Source: Granulosicoccus sp.
GTDB taxonomy: Bacteria > Pseudomonadota > Gammaproteobacteria > Granulosicoccales > Granulosicoccaceae
Assembly: GCA_020627685.1 (NCBI GenBank)
Contig: JAHDGK010000018.1
Location: forward strand, 21,574-85,573
Direction: 5' to 3'
Length of the DNA: 64,000 nt
In this document: piece after piece, positions 9,149 to 19,935 of the stretch
How positions within the stretch are numbered: the first letter of the stretch is position 1
How the letters are laid out: each line of letters opens with the position of its first letter
Program-made: the position numbers and the translations under genes
Notes under the pieces: model-generated
Told to the model about the DNA's origin: nothing
The model's database searches: none
What the model saw: only the letters and a program-made list of their open reading frames with translations

Positions 9149-9892
9149 ATGTCGACACGTGCGGAACAAATGCGAGATGCGCTCAAGGCGGCATTTCCTG
9201 AAAACAACTCGGTTCGAGTCGAACTCGATTTGGTCGTTATTGACGTCGCACCAGATCAACTACTCAGTGTTTGTCAGAAGCTGCACGATGACGCCAGCCT
9301 TTCATTCAAACAAATGAGCGATCTGTGCGGTGTCGACTTCGCCACCTACGGTTCGGCCGAATGGTCCACCGATACAGGCAATATGGCAAGTTTCAGTCGA
9401 GCTGTTAATGCCTCTTCAACCGGTAGCTTAACGTTCGACACCGGACTCGATTTGCCCGCAACAGATCAGCCAAGGTTTGTGGTTGTGTACCACCTGTTGT
9501 CACTCGATCATAACGTTCGCTGCCGTGTGCGATGCGCAGCGTCTGACGATGAAATGCCGGTTGTGCCATCGGTTACGCCTATTTGGAATAACGCTGACTG
9601 GTACGAAAGAGAAGCGTTCGATTTATTCGGAATTCTTTTCGATGGCCATGCTGACTTACGGCGCATCCTCACGGACTATGGCTTCACCGGACATCCATTT
9701 CGAAAAGACTTTCCGCTTATCGGGAACGTTGAAATGCGATATGACTCCGTTAAAGAGCGCGTGGTATACGAGCCTGTCAGTATTGAGCCCCGTGTATTAG
9801 TGCCGCGTGTCATACGCGAAGATTCACGCTATGCCACAGGTGAGTCAGCCAGTAAGACCGAAAGCGACGCTGCGAAGAAAAACGATGCCTGA
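9149..9892 (+). CDS. nuoC: NADH-quinone oxidoreductase subunit C
   Basis: The 30-kDa subunit of the peripheral arm of complex I. The 247-residue protein contains the signature region [12 protein letters not shown] followed by [10 protein letters not shown] near residue 190, then a variable Lys/Asp/Ala-rich tail. It is separate from nuoD, unlike the fused nuoCD of E. coli; its 3' end overlaps the nuoD start by 8 bases. Confidence 0.94.
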   Translation: MSTRAEQMRDALKAAFPENNSVRVELDLVVIDVAPDQLLSVCQKLHDDASLSFKQMSDLCGVDFATYGSAEWSTDTGNMASFSRAVNASSTGSLTFDTGLDLPATDQPRFVVVYHLLSLDHNVRCRVRCAASDDEMPVVPSVTPIWNNADWYEREAFDLFGILFDGHADLRRILTDYGFTGHPFRKDFPLIGNVEMRYDSVKERVVYEPVSIEPRVLVPRVIREDSRYATGESASKTESDAAKKNDA

Positions 9893-11138
9893 GATACGTA
9901 ACTACACATTAAATTTCGGCCCGCAGCATCCGGCAGCGCACGGCGTATTGCGTCTTGTGCTTGAGATGGACGGGGAAGTGGTCGAGCGTGCCGACCCGCA
10001 TATCGGTCTTCTTCATCGCGGTACTGAAAAGCTCGCGGAGTCTAAGCCTTACAACCAAACTATTGGTTATATGGATCGTCTCGATTACGTATCCATGATG
10101 TGCAACGAACACGGGTATGTTTTAGCCATAGAAAAATTGCTGGGTGTTGAAGTACCTCTAAGGGCTCAGTACATCCGCGTCATGTTCGATGAAATTACTC
10201 GAATTCTGAATCACCTTATGTGGTTAGGCGCACATGGTCTGGATATCGGCGCCATGTCTATATTTTTGTACTGCTTCCGCGAACGTGAAGATCTCATGGA
10301 TTGCTACGAAGCAGTTTCAGGTGCACGTTTGCATGCAACGTACTACCGCCCCGGTGGTGTTGCCCGCGATCTACCCGATCGCATGCCGCAGTACGAAGCA
10401 TCGCGATTCACGAGTAAGTCCGCCGCATCAAAGCTTAACGATAAGCGTCAAGGCAACATGCTCGATTTCCTCGACGACTTTACACAGCGTTTTCCTAAGT
10501 GCGTCGATGAATACGAAACTTTGCTGACTGACAACCGTATCTGGAAGCAGCGTACGGTAGGAATCGGTGTCGTGACTCCCGAGCGTGCGCTCCAATTAGG
10601 TTTTACAGGTCCGATGTTGCGAGGTTCTAATATCGAATGGGATTTGCGTAAAAAGCAGCCCTATGAAGTGTACGACCAGCTGGACTTTGATATCCCCGTG
10701 GGCACCAACGGCGACAGTTATGACCGCTACTTGGTGCGCATCGAAGAGATGCGACAGTCCAATCGTATTATCAAACAATGCATTGAGTGGTTAAGAAACA
10801 ATGAAGGGCCGGTTCTTACCGAAGACCACAAAATTGCTCCACCGCGTCGTGGTGATATGAAAGGTGATATGGAATCACTTATTCATCACTTTAAGTTATT
10901 CACGGAAGGATTCTGTTTACCGGAAGGTGAAGCTTACGCAGCCGTCGAGCATCCCAAAGGTGAATTTGGTTGTTTTCTTGTCTCCGATGGGGCTAACAAA
11001 CCCTATCGATTAAAGGTGCGTGCGCCCGGGTTTGCTCATCTGGCATCGCTGGATGAAATGGCTAAGGGGCACATGCTGTCAGATGTGGTCGCGCTTATCG
11101 GCACGCAAGATATCGTGTTCGGTGAGATAGATCGTTAA
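9885..11138 (+). CDS. nuoD: NADH-quinone oxidoreductase subunit D
   Basis: The 49-kDa subunit of complex I, which forms the quinone pocket with NuoB. The 417-residue protein begins [20 protein letters not shown], carrying the conserved HPAAHG quinone-site loop, and continues with [18 protein letters not shown] and a C-terminal [13 protein letters not shown]. The frame is open back to 9807 inside nuoC. ATG 9885 is chosen because it gives the standard N-terminus and exactly the usual 417 residues, overlapping nuoC by 8 bases. Confidence 0.95.
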   Translation: MPEIRNYTLNFGPQHPAAHGVLRLVLEMDGEVVERADPHIGLLHRGTEKLAESKPYNQTIGYMDRLDYVSMMCNEHGYVLAIEKLLGVEVPLRAQYIRVMFDEITRILNHLMWLGAHGLDIGAMSIFLYCFREREDLMDCYEAVSGARLHATYYRPGGVARDLPDRMPQYEASRFTSKSAASKLNDKRQGNMLDFLDDFTQRFPKCVDEYETLLTDNRIWKQRTVGIGVVTPERALQLGFTGPMLRGSNIEWDLRKKQPYEVYDQLDFDIPVGTNGDSYDRYLVRIEEMRQSNRIIKQCIEWLRNNEGPVLTEDHKIAPPRRGDMKGDMESLIHHFKLFTEGFCLPEGEAYAAVEHPKGEFGCFLVSDGANKPYRLKVRAPGFAHLASLDEMAKGHMLSDVVALIGTQDIVFGEIDR

Positions 11139-11161
11139 AAACTGTTGATAGAGACGTATAC

Positions 11162-11683
11162 ATGAGTTCAGTACCAGCCGACGTCAGTTTGCCAGCACCG
11201 GAATCCGTGTTGAGTGAGCACTCGATTGAAGAGATCGACGAGTGGCTTACCCGCTATCCGGATGACCAGAAGCAGAGTGCTGTGTTGGCAGCGCTGAGTA
11301 TTGCTCAGCATCAAAATCTGGGTTGGCTCTCTACTGAGTTAATGGACGCTGTTGCTGCAAAGTTAGAAATGCCACCTATCGCTGTGTATGAAGTGGCCAG
11401 TTTCTATTCCATGTTTGAAACTCAGCCGGTTGGCAAACACTGCGTGGCCATATGCACCAACATCAGTTGCATGTTGATGGGCTCCGATACCATCGTTAAT
11501 CACGTGGAAAACAAGTACGGCATTAAGCTGGGCGATTCAACCAGCGACGGTAAGATTTTTCTCAAAGTAGAAGAAGAGTGTCTGGCAGCGTGTTCAGGTG
11601 GACCCATGATGCAGGTCGACCACGTGTATCACACGCAGCTGACGCCGCAAAAAGTAGATGAAATTCTCGATGCGCTTGATTGA
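11162..11683 (+). CDS. nuoE: NADH-quinone oxidoreductase subunit E
   Basis: The 24-kDa thioredoxin-like subunit of the NADH-dehydrogenase module, which holds the 2Fe-2S cluster N1a. Cluster ligands are visible as ICTNISC and ECLAAC in the C-terminal half of the 173-residue protein. The N-terminal helical region is normal for the family. nuoF follows after 27 bases with GGGGAGA before its ATG. Confidence 0.94.
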   Translation: MSSVPADVSLPAPESVLSEHSIEEIDEWLTRYPDDQKQSAVLAALSIAQHQNLGWLSTELMDAVAAKLEMPPIAVYEVASFYSMFETQPVGKHCVAICTNISCMLMGSDTIVNHVENKYGIKLGDSTSDGKIFLKVEEECLAACSGGPMMQVDHVYHTQLTPQKVDEILDALD

Positions 11684-11710
11684 TAACCATTCGGGAATAG
11701 GGGAGACATC

Positions 11711-13036
11711 ATGAGTGACATAACGCTACCTGAAGGCTTACCGCCAATGAATCAGGTTTGCTACACGACACTGCAGTTTGATGAGCCGTGGACGTATGAA
11801 AACTATCTGAAAATTGGTGGTTATAAAGCCTGGAATCGAATTCTCGAAGAGAAGCTTTCCCCTGATGACGTGGTGCAGATCGTCAAGGACTCCGGCTTAA
11901 GAGGTCGTGGAGGCGCAGGCTTTCCAACAGGTTTGAAGTGGAGCTTCATGCCTAAAAACGGTGGGCAGAGTTATTTCGTTATTAACTCCGATGAATCTGA
12001 GCCCGGCACGTGTAAGGATCGAGACCTCATCCGTTTCAACCCGCATGCACTGGTTGAGGGAATGCTTATTGGAAGTTATGCCATCCGTGCATCGGTTGCT
12101 TATAATTACATGCGCGGTGAGTTCATGGATCAAGTCTATAAGAACTTCATGCAGGCCATTAAGGATGCTTACGCAAACGGTTGGGCCGGCTCCGACATCA
12201 AAGGCAGTGGAATTGATATAGAAGTGATCGGCACTCTCGGCGCAGGTGCTTACATTTGTGGCGAAGAGACAGCGCTGCTTGAATCATTGGAAGGTAAAAA
12301 AGGCCAGCCACGCTTCAAGCCACCGTTTCCTGCAGGCTTTGGGCTATACGGTCGCCCGACCACCATCAACAACACCGAATCGGTTGCTAGCGTACCGGCC
12401 ATTGTGCGTAATGGTGCAGAATGGTTTAAGGGCATGGGCATCGAGACCGCAGGTGGTCAAAAATGTTTTTCAGTATCCGGCCACGTTGCAAAACCAGGTA
12501 ATTTTGAAATTAATCTGGGCACGCCGTTTTCGACATTGCTTGAACTGAGCGGCGGTATGAAAGATGGCATTCCGTTGAAAGCGGTTATACCCGGTGGTTC
12601 ATCTGTACCGGTTGTGCCTGGCGAAATTATGATGACAACTAATATGGACTACGACTCCATATCCAAGGTTGCCGGTTCCATGCTGGGTTCGGGTGCTGTC
12701 ATTGTGATGAATGAAACCACTGACATGGTGCAGGCCTTAAGGCGCATCTCGCGTTTCTATTATTCCGAGAGTTGTGGGCAGTGCACACCGTGCCGTGAAG
12801 GTACCGGTTGGCTGTATCGAATGCTGACAAGAATTGTTGAAGGTAAGGGCTTACCCGAAGACATTGAAAAGTTGGAAGACGTCGCAGGGAAAATCGCCGG
12901 CCGCACTATTTGCGCCTTGGGTGATGCCGCTGCAATGCCAGTACAAAGCTTTGTAAAACACTACCGGCATGAGTTCGAGTACTACATTGAAAACGGGCGC
13001 AGTATGGTGTCCGACAAACTGGGAGCAGTCGCCTGA
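11711..13036 (+). CDS. nuoF: NADH-quinone oxidoreductase subunit F
   Basis: The 51-kDa subunit that binds NADH and FMN and carries the 4Fe-4S cluster N3. The 441-residue protein has the dinucleotide-binding loop RGRGGAGFPTG (near 60-70), the FMN site CGEETALLESLEG, and cluster ligands in SCGQCTPCREG with a fourth Cys about 40 residues later (TICALGD). All hallmarks are intact. Confidence 0.96.
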   Translation: MSDITLPEGLPPMNQVCYTTLQFDEPWTYENYLKIGGYKAWNRILEEKLSPDDVVQIVKDSGLRGRGGAGFPTGLKWSFMPKNGGQSYFVINSDESEPGTCKDRDLIRFNPHALVEGMLIGSYAIRASVAYNYMRGEFMDQVYKNFMQAIKDAYANGWAGSDIKGSGIDIEVIGTLGAGAYICGEETALLESLEGKKGQPRFKPPFPAGFGLYGRPTTINNTESVASVPAIVRNGAEWFKGMGIETAGGQKCFSVSGHVAKPGNFEINLGTPFSTLLELSGGMKDGIPLKAVIPGGSSVPVVPGEIMMTTNMDYDSISKVAGSMLGSGAVIVMNETTDMVQALRRISRFYYSESCGQCTPCREGTGWLYRMLTRIVEGKGLPEDIEKLEDVAGKIAGRTICALGDAAAMPVQSFVKHYRHEFEYYIENGRSMVSDKLGAVA

Positions 13037-13095
13037 TCTGTTATAAATAGATCAAGTCCGGCACCCGAAGCTGCCATTTTTGCGAAAATTGATAC

Positions 13096-15441
13096 ATGAG
13101 TGACGACACTATTCAGATAACCGTTGACGGCACACCGCTAACGGCTCAGCGTGGGCAAATGCTCATCGAGGTCACCGATGCCGCGGGTATCGATGTGCCA
13201 CGTTTTTGCTACCACAAGAAGCTATCGGTCGCGGCCAACTGTCGTATGTGTTTGGTTGAAGTGGAGAAAGCTCCAAAGCCACTACCTGCTTGCGCAACAC
13301 CTGTTATGCCGGACATGGTGGTTCACACTGCATCAAAGCTTGCCCGTGCTGCACAAAAAGGCACGATGGAATTTCTACTGATCAATCACCCGCTTGACTG
13401 CCCCATATGTGATCAGGGTGGTGAGTGCGAATTGCAAGATGTTGCCATGGGTTATGGCAATGGCGCTTCGCAATACACCGAAGGCAAACGCGTTGTATTC
13501 GATAAGTACATTGGTCCTCTTATCGCGACTGAAATGACGCGGTGCATTCATTGCACGCGTTGTGTTCGGTTCGGTGAAGAGATTGCCGGCATCCGGGAAT
13601 TGGGTGCAACAGGGCGGGGCGAGAATGTCCGCATCGGCACCTACATTGAGAAATCAGTAGTCTCGGAAGTCTCAGGCAATGTTATCGATATTTGCCCGGT
13701 GGGTGCTCTGACGGCCCGTCCATCCCGATACACAGCTCGTTCATGGGAACTGTCGCAGCAGCCGTCAGTGTCACCGCATGATTCAGTCGGCTCTAATGTG
13801 TTTGTACACATGGACGGCACTACCGTTAATCGTGTGGTTCCGCGCGAAAACGAATCAATCAACGAAGTCTGGATTGCCGACAGAGATCGTTTTAGTTACC
13901 AGGGTTTAAATAACGCAGACAGAGTTCAATCGCCCATGGTGCGCATTGATGGTGAACTGCAATCCTGCGATTGGCCGACGGCATTGGCCGCCGCTGCCGA
14001 TCATCTGCGTCGTCAGGATCTTGGTGTCCTAGCGTCGCCTAGCATTACGTTGGAAGAGCTTTACCTGGCTCAAAAGCTGGGCCGAGCTTTAGGAACCGAC
14101 AACATCGATCATCGTTTGGGGCAGCTGGATTTTTCAGCCCAGGATGCAGCGCCGGTCATGCCTTGGTTGGGTATGCAGCTTAACGATCTGGAAACGCTTG
14201 ATGCCGCTTTACTCGTAGGCTCGAACATCCGTAAAGACCAACCCATTGCAGCGTTGCGACTCAGAAAGTCGGCCATGAAAGGCGCGGCGATTAGTTTCAT
14301 AAACCCGAAACGTTTTCCACTGCATTTCGATGCTTGCGAAAATATTGCTACTCGCTACGATCACATGCTTGGTGAGTTAGTCGGAGTGGCAAAGGCATGT
14401 GGTGCGGATGTCTCCGCGATGTCGGATATCCCGTCAATCGATATCACCGACAGTCATCAAAGAATCGCTGATTCGTTGTCCAACGGTGATCGCGCGGCTC
14501 TTCTACTGGGCAATATCGCTGTGCAGCATCCTGCCTATTCTCAATTGCAATACGTTGCTATGGCCATAGCAAAGTCCACGGGTGCCACACTTGGCATGTT
14601 GCCAGAGCGAGCGAATACTGCAGGAGCCTGGTTGGCAGGTGCTGTACCGCATCGTCTTGCTGGTGGTAAGAAAGCGTCTGGCAGCGGTCTAAATGCTGGC
14701 GCCATGTTAGCGTCTCCGCTATCGGCCTACTTACTGGTTGGCTGCGAAGTCGAATTCGATGCAGCGCATCCTTCACAGGCATTAAACAGTCTGGCAGGTG
14801 CAAGCAGTGTCGTGGCTATTAGCGCATATCTTAGCGACAGCTTACGAGCCCACGCTGACGTCATTTTGCCAAGCGCCACATTCACCGAGACGTTTGGCAC
14901 TTATGTGAATGCGACGGGTAACTGGCAAAGCTCCCGTGGCATCACATCGCCTCCAGGTGATGCGCGACCGGCATGGAAAATTTTCAGAGTACTTGCTGAC
15001 GAGCTGGAGCTGGACGGCTTTGCTTACGATAGCCCTGAAGCCATCACTAAAGAACTGCAAAGCCAGTGCGGAAATGTGCAGCTGAGTAACATGACTCAGT
15101 TCGATTCGGTTCCCGCCTATAGTGCACCTAGTGCGTCGAGTGTTCTGCGGGCCGGTGAAACACCGATGTACGCGACAGACCCCATTGTGCGTCGTTCTCA
15201 GCCTCTACAAAAATCGATGGACGGGAAGCAGGCATTTGTTTCGATGGCCGATGCCCAAATGCAAAAGCTTGAATTGAAAGACGGTGATGCTGTTAATTTA
15301 AAGCAGAACGGTTCTGCCGTATCGCTTAACTGCAAGCTGGACAACGACGTTCCCGATGGCTGTGTCTGGGTGCCGGCCGGTTTGCCTGAAACAGCAGCGC
15401 TCGGTGAGTTGTTTGGCGAAATAGAGGTGAGTAGAGCCTAA
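13096..15441 (+). CDS. nuoG: NADH-quinone oxidoreductase subunit G
   Basis: The large subunit of the peripheral arm, which carries several Fe-S clusters between NuoF and the quinone branch. The N-terminal 2Fe-2S domain has CYHK and [10 protein letters not shown]; a His-ligated 4Fe-4S site follows in [14 protein letters not shown], then [10 protein letters not shown] with DICPVGAL. The remaining 500 or so residues form a molybdopterin-oxidoreductase-like fold without an obvious cofactor site, as in other NuoG. At 781 residues it is shorter than E. coli NuoG (about 908). Its TAA overlaps the ATG of nuoH by one base. Confidence 0.94.
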   Translation: MSDDTIQITVDGTPLTAQRGQMLIEVTDAAGIDVPRFCYHKKLSVAANCRMCLVEVEKAPKPLPACATPVMPDMVVHTASKLARAAQKGTMEFLLINHPLDCPICDQGGECELQDVAMGYGNGASQYTEGKRVVFDKYIGPLIATEMTRCIHCTRCVRFGEEIAGIRELGATGRGENVRIGTYIEKSVVSEVSGNVIDICPVGALTARPSRYTARSWELSQQPSVSPHDSVGSNVFVHMDGTTVNRVVPRENESINEVWIADRDRFSYQGLNNADRVQSPMVRIDGELQSCDWPTALAAAADHLRRQDLGVLASPSITLEELYLAQKLGRALGTDNIDHRLGQLDFSAQDAAPVMPWLGMQLNDLETLDAALLVGSNIRKDQPIAALRLRKSAMKGAAISFINPKRFPLHFDACENIATRYDHMLGELVGVAKACGADVSAMSDIPSIDITDSHQRIADSLSNGDRAALLLGNIAVQHPAYSQLQYVAMAIAKSTGATLGMLPERANTAGAWLAGAVPHRLAGGKKASGSGLNAGAMLASPLSAYLLVGCEVEFDAAHPSQALNSLAGASSVVAISAYLSDSLRAHADVILPSATFTETFGTYVNATGNWQSSRGITSPPGDARPAWKIFRVLADELELDGFAYDSPEAITKELQSQCGNVQLSNMTQFDSVPAYSAPSASSVLRAGETPMYATDPIVRRSQPLQKSMDGKQAFVSMADAQMQKLELKDGDAVNLKQNGSAVSLNCKLDNDVPDGCVWVPAGLPETAALGELFGEIEVSRA

Positions 15442-16451
15442 TGGATGCGTTAATCCTCACAGTAATGACTCTACTCAAAATCGTGGCGGTGCTCGTGCCG
15501 CTGATTTTGTGTGTCGCCTATCTGACCCTGGCAGAGCGAAAAGTTATCGGATCTATGCAAGTGCGGGTAGGGCCGAACCGTGTCGGTTTCAAAGGTTTAG
15601 GCCAACCCTTTGCTGATGTCTTTAAATTGATGTTTAAAGAAGTCATCGTTCCAACCAATGCTTCACGCTTCTTGTTCTTAACAGCGCCTATTTTATCGTT
15701 GGCACCGGCAGTGGCTGCCTGGGCGGTTATTCCGTTTGCAGACGGTTGGGCCATTTCAGATGTCAACGCGGGTTTACTCTACGTATTGGCTATGACGTCC
15801 ATCGGTGTTTATGGCGTCATCATCGCAGGTTGGGCCTCTAATTCTAAGTACGCTTTTTTGGGTGCCATGCGCTCAGCTGCGCAAATTGTGGCCTATGAAA
15901 TTGCCATGGGATTCGCTCTCATTGGTGTACTCATGATGGCAGGCAGCTTGAACTTGGGCGACATTGTGCGGGCTCAGGCTGGCGGTTTCTTCAATTGGTA
16001 TTTGTTCCCGTTGTTACCACTAGCCGTTGTTTATTTTATTTCCGGTGTGGCAGAAACAAACCGTGCGCCGTTTGATGTCGCCGAGGGTGAATCTGAAATC
16101 GTTGCAGGTTTTCACGTCGATTACTCAGGCATGGCCTTCGCGCTGTTCTTCCTGGCTGAATACGCCAACATGATCATGATCGCTGCCTTGACGGCGCTTC
16201 TGTTCCTCGGTGGTTGGATGTCACCTATCGATGGTGTCGGCGACGGCATTCATTGGTTCCTGATTAAAACGGCTTCCATGTTGTTCTTGTTCCTATGGCT
16301 ACGAGCAACATTTCCGCGTTATCGCTACGACCAGATAATGCGCTTGGGTTGGAAAGTATTCATACCGGTTACCATCGTTTGGATAGCGGTCGTCGGGTTT
16401 GCCATATATTTTGAAATTGGTCCTTGGTTCAGCGTCGTTCGTGGCGCTTAA
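15441..16451 (+). CDS. nuoH: NADH-quinone oxidoreductase subunit H
   Basis: A membrane subunit that forms much of the quinone channel and couples quinone reduction to proton pumping. The 336-residue protein has about eight hydrophobic helices, the [18 protein letters not shown] motif after helix 1 and the acidic loop [19 protein letters not shown]. Its start overlaps the nuoG stop by one base, suggesting translational coupling. Confidence 0.96.
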   Translation: MDALILTVMTLLKIVAVLVPLILCVAYLTLAERKVIGSMQVRVGPNRVGFKGLGQPFADVFKLMFKEVIVPTNASRFLFLTAPILSLAPAVAAWAVIPFADGWAISDVNAGLLYVLAMTSIGVYGVIIAGWASNSKYAFLGAMRSAAQIVAYEIAMGFALIGVLMMAGSLNLGDIVRAQAGGFFNWYLFPLLPLAVVYFISGVAETNRAPFDVAEGESEIVAGFHVDYSGMAFALFFLAEYANMIMIAALTALLFLGGWMSPIDGVGDGIHWFLIKTASMLFLFLWLRATFPRYRYDQIMRLGWKVFIPVTIVWIAVVGFAIYFEIGPWFSVVRGA

Positions 16452-16485
16452 CGAGAGTTAATTAACAAGGATCTGGAAAACAAAC

Positions 16486-16977
16486 ATGACTGGACAAATA
16501 AGTAAGTACATCAAGAGTTTTACCTTGTGGGAGTTGCTCAAGGGCATGAGCCTGACAGGGCGTTACTTCGTGTCCGGCAATATCACTATTCAGTACCCAG
16601 AAGAAAAAACGCCTCAGTCTCATCGCTTCAGAGGCTTGCACGCTCTGCGTCGTTATCCCAATGGCGAAGAACGTTGCATTGCTTGTAAGTTGTGTGAGGC
16701 GGTTTGTCCGGCACTGGCCATCACTATCGATTCGGATCAACGTGATGATGGAACGCGCAGAACAACGCGTTATGACATCGATCTGTTCAAGTGTATTTTT
16801 TGTGGTTTTTGTGAAGAAGCGTGCCCAGTCGATTCCATTGTTGAGACTCGAATTTTCGAGTATCACTTTGAAAACAGGGGTGAGCAGATAATGACCAAGG
16901 ACAAGCTGTTGGCCATTGGTGATAAGTACGAAGCTCAGATCGCTGCAGACCGTGCAGCCGATTCGGCATTTCGATAA
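16486..16977 (+). CDS. nuoI: NADH-quinone oxidoreductase subunit I
   Basis: A ferredoxin-like subunit with two 4Fe-4S clusters (N6a, N6b) that pass electrons to NuoB. The 163-residue protein contains [12 protein letters not shown] and [15 protein letters not shown], both complete CxxCxxCxxxCP motifs, after an N-terminal amphipathic helix. Spacing to nuoH is 34 bases, with AAGGA upstream of the ATG. Confidence 0.96.
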   Translation: MTGQISKYIKSFTLWELLKGMSLTGRYFVSGNITIQYPEEKTPQSHRFRGLHALRRYPNGEERCIACKLCEAVCPALAITIDSDQRDDGTRRTTRYDIDLFKCIFCGFCEEACPVDSIVETRIFEYHFENRGEQIMTKDKLLAIGDKYEAQIAADRAADSAFR

Positions 16978-17014
16978 TTGACTAGCGCGTGTACGTTTAA
17001 CTAAGGAACATCCA

Positions 17015-17623
17015 GTGACTTTTGAACTGTTCGTTTTCTATCTATTCGCAGCCATCATGGTCTTTGCGGCGTCGCGCGTGATTTCCGTTCGCAATCCAGT
17101 CCATGCAGCCATGTATTTGGTACTGACATTTTTTACCTGTGCTGCAATCTGGTTGTTACTCGAAGCAGAGTTTCTCGCTATTACGCTCGTGCTGGTATAC
17201 GTGGGTGCCGTTATGGTGCTGTTCCTGTTCGTTGTCATGATGCTCGATATCAACGTAGAGCCGCTGCGCGAAGGTTTTGTTAAATATTTGCCGGTGGGCA
17301 TTCTGGTGGGTTTGATCATGCTGGTAGAAATGGTCTTTCTTATCACACAGCGCTACTTTAAAGCGGAACAGTTTCCTGCCCCTGAGCGGGCATCAGCTGA
17401 GGCTATGAGCAACACCGAATCGTTGGGGCGTTTGTTGTATAGCGATTTTCTGTTCCAGTTTGAAATTGCCGCCATCATTCTATTGGTGGCTATCGTGGCA
17501 GCCATTGCGTTAACCATGAGACGTCGCCCCGAAACGAAATACCAAACGCCATCTGAGCAGATAAGCGTTAAGAAAAGTGATCGCTTGCGAGTGGTTGACA
17601 TGCCTGCTGAAAAGCGCAACTGA
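17015..17623 (+). CDS. nuoJ: NADH-quinone oxidoreductase subunit J
   Basis: A membrane subunit of complex I with five predicted helices over the first 165 of 202 residues and a hydrophilic C-terminal tail. The third-helix region LVLVYVGAVMVLFLFVVMML matches the conserved NuoJ core around the pi-bulge. The start is GTG at 17015, 6 bases after AAGGAA. Confidence 0.94.
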   Translation: MTFELFVFYLFAAIMVFAASRVISVRNPVHAAMYLVLTFFTCAAIWLLLEAEFLAITLVLVYVGAVMVLFLFVVMMLDINVEPLREGFVKYLPVGILVGLIMLVEMVFLITQRYFKAEQFPAPERASAEAMSNTESLGRLLYSDFLFQFEIAAIILLVAIVAAIALTMRRRPETKYQTPSEQISVKKSDRLRVVDMPAEKRN

Positions 17624-17644
17624 TCGAGACGGATACCTACTACT

Positions 17645-17950
17645 ATGATCACACTGTCTCATTACCTCACCTTAGGTGCTTTGTTGTTTTGCTTAAGCGT
17701 CGTGGGTATTTTTCTCAATCGAAAGAACGTCATCATCTTGTTGATGTGTATCGAGCTCATGCTGCTTTCGGTGAACATGAACTTCGTAACCTTCTCGCAT
17801 TTTCTGGGAGACGGGGCAGGGCAGATCTTCGTATTTTTCATTCTCACCGTCGCAGCGGCGGAGGCAGCCATCGGGCTTGCCATACTGGTGGTGTTGTTCC
17901 GTAATCGGTCGACCATCAACGTTGCAGACCTTGACGCACTGAAAGGCTAG
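17645..17950 (+). CDS. nuoK: NADH-quinone oxidoreductase subunit K
   Basis: A small membrane subunit with three helices and two buried Glu residues in the proton path: one in [10 protein letters not shown] and one in the [10 protein letters not shown] helix. The length, 101 residues, is typical (E. coli has 100). nuoL starts 5 bases after the stop. Confidence 0.96.
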   Translation: MITLSHYLTLGALLFCLSVVGIFLNRKNVIILLMCIELMLLSVNMNFVTFSHFLGDGAGQIFVFFILTVAAAEAAIGLAILVVLFRNRSTINVADLDALKG

Positions 17951-17955
17951 CCAAC

Positions 17956-19908
17956 GTGAAGCTACTTTATACACTCATCCCGCTAGCGCCTTTATTGGCT
18001 GCCATTGTTACCGGTTTATTCGGTAGACGCATTGGCCGTACCAATGCCCACCGAGTCACGATTGCCGGTGTCGCGTTTTCCTTATTGCTTTCTGTGTACG
18101 CGTTCTTCCACGTCGTTGTGGGTGGAGCTGCGCCGTTTAACGAAACTCTCTACACCTGGTTAGTTAGCGGCAACATCAAGTTCGAAATTGGGTTTCTGGT
18201 CGACAATTTGACCGTCATGATGCTGTTGGTGGTTAACTTTGTCTCGCTCATGGTGCACATCTACACCATTGGCTACATGCATGACGATGACGGGTATCAG
18301 CGCTTCTTCTGTTACATATCGCTGTTTACGTTTTCGATGCTGATGTTGGTCATGTCCAACAACTTCCTGCAATTGTTCTTTGGCTGGGAAGCGGTGGGCA
18401 CTGTGTCTTATCTGCTTATCGGTTTTTACTATAAGAAAGAATCCGCTATTTTCGCCAACATGAAAGCCTTCTTGGTAAACCGAGTGGGCGACTTTGGTTT
18501 TGTTCTCGGCATCGCGGGTATCGTGATGTACACCAACAGCCTGGCTTACACCGATGCGTTTGAAGCCGCGCCCACATTGGTCGGGCAAACCATCAATATA
18601 TTCGGTTCGGCAGAATGGGATGTGCTCACCGTACTGTGTATCTTGCTGTTCATTGGTGCTATGGGTAAGTCTGCACAAGCACCGTTGCATGTTTGGTTAC
18701 CCGATTCCATGGAAGGCCCGACACCCATATCAGCGCTAATCCATGCGGCAACCATGGTAACGGCCGGCATATTTATGGTGTCTCGCATGTCGCCTATGTT
18801 TGAGCTCTCCGAAACTGCTCTGAGCTTTATCTTGATTATTGGTGCGTTCACCGCGTTTTTCATGGGGCTCATTGGCATGGTCCAGAACGACATCAAGCGA
18901 GTGGTTGCGTACTCCACCTTGTCGCAGCTGGGGTATATGACAGTGGCGCTCGGCGTGTCCGCATACTCAGCAGCCATGTTCCATCTGATGACTCACGCGT
19001 TTTTCAAAGCCTTACTCTTCTTAGCGGCAGGCTCGGTCATCATTGCTATGCACCACGAGCAAGACATTCGTAAGATGGGCGGGCTGCGTAAGAAAATGCC
19101 TATCACTTACTGGACATCTCTTATCGGCACGCTAGCGCTTATTGGCTTTCCAGCCTTCTCTGGTTTCTTTTCTAAAGACATCATTATCGAAGCGGTGCAT
19201 ATGTCGACGATTCCCGGCGCATCCATTGCGTTTTGGGCTGTCCTGGGCGGTGTGTTTGTCACGTCGTTCTATTCCTTCCGTTTATTTTTTCTGGTCTTCC
19301 ATGGAAAGCCGCGCATGGACAAAGAGACGCTGGATCATGCACACGAGTCGCCAAGAGTTGTCACAGTACCGCTCATCTTGTTAGCGATCCCGTCTGTCAT
19401 TATTGGTCTGCTGACTGTGTCTGCCGTGGTATTCGGCGATTACTTCAAAGACATCATTGCGGTATTGCCTGCGCACGATGTTTTAGGTCGATTGGGTGAG
19501 AACTATCACGGACCGTGGCAGTTCGTACTCCACGCTTTCCAGACGCCGGCGGTGTACCTTGCATTTGCCGGATTTGCGACGGCTTATGTTTTCTACATGG
19601 TGGCCCCGTCTATTCCGGCGATGCTTGATAGCAAGCTTGGGTTCTTGCGCAAAATTCTGGATAACAAGTACGGTTTTGATGACTTTAATCAAGCGGTGTT
19701 CGCACGCGGCAGCGTTAGCTTAGGCAAGCAACTCTGGGAGAAGGGCGATATGAAGGTGATTGACGGAGCCCTTGTCAACGGCACAGCGAACAGCGTCGGC
19801 TTCTTTGCAGGTATTGCCCGTCATCTGCAAAGCGGTATGCTTTTCCACTACGCGTTTGCCATGATCCTTGGCTTATTAGCCATGTTGTCATGGTTTCTAT
19901 TCGTCTGA
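17956..19908 (+). CDS. nuoL: NADH-quinone oxidoreductase subunit L
   Basis: An antiporter-like proton-pumping subunit at the distal end of the membrane arm, with a long lateral helix at its C-terminus. The 650-residue, largely hydrophobic protein contains the conserved FFGWEAVGTVSYLLIGF helix (essential Glu), KSAQAPLHVWLPDSMEGPTP and the ALIHAATMVTAGIFM region. The start is GTG at 17956. Confidence 0.96.
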   Translation: MKLLYTLIPLAPLLAAIVTGLFGRRIGRTNAHRVTIAGVAFSLLLSVYAFFHVVVGGAAPFNETLYTWLVSGNIKFEIGFLVDNLTVMMLLVVNFVSLMVHIYTIGYMHDDDGYQRFFCYISLFTFSMLMLVMSNNFLQLFFGWEAVGTVSYLLIGFYYKKESAIFANMKAFLVNRVGDFGFVLGIAGIVMYTNSLAYTDAFEAAPTLVGQTINIFGSAEWDVLTVLCILLFIGAMGKSAQAPLHVWLPDSMEGPTPISALIHAATMVTAGIFMVSRMSPMFELSETALSFILIIGAFTAFFMGLIGMVQNDIKRVVAYSTLSQLGYMTVALGVSAYSAAMFHLMTHAFFKALLFLAAGSVIIAMHHEQDIRKMGGLRKKMPITYWTSLIGTLALIGFPAFSGFFSKDIIIEAVHMSTIPGASIAFWAVLGGVFVTSFYSFRLFFLVFHGKPRMDKETLDHAHESPRVVTVPLILLAIPSVIIGLLTVSAVVFGDYFKDIIAVLPAHDVLGRLGENYHGPWQFVLHAFQTPAVYLAFAGFATAYVFYMVAPSIPAMLDSKLGFLRKILDNKYGFDDFNQAVFARGSVSLGKQLWEKGDMKVIDGALVNGTANSVGFFAGIARHLQSGMLFHYAFAMILGLLAMLSWFLFV

Positions 19909-19935
19909 TTATCACGCCCAATAGAGATTGAACCA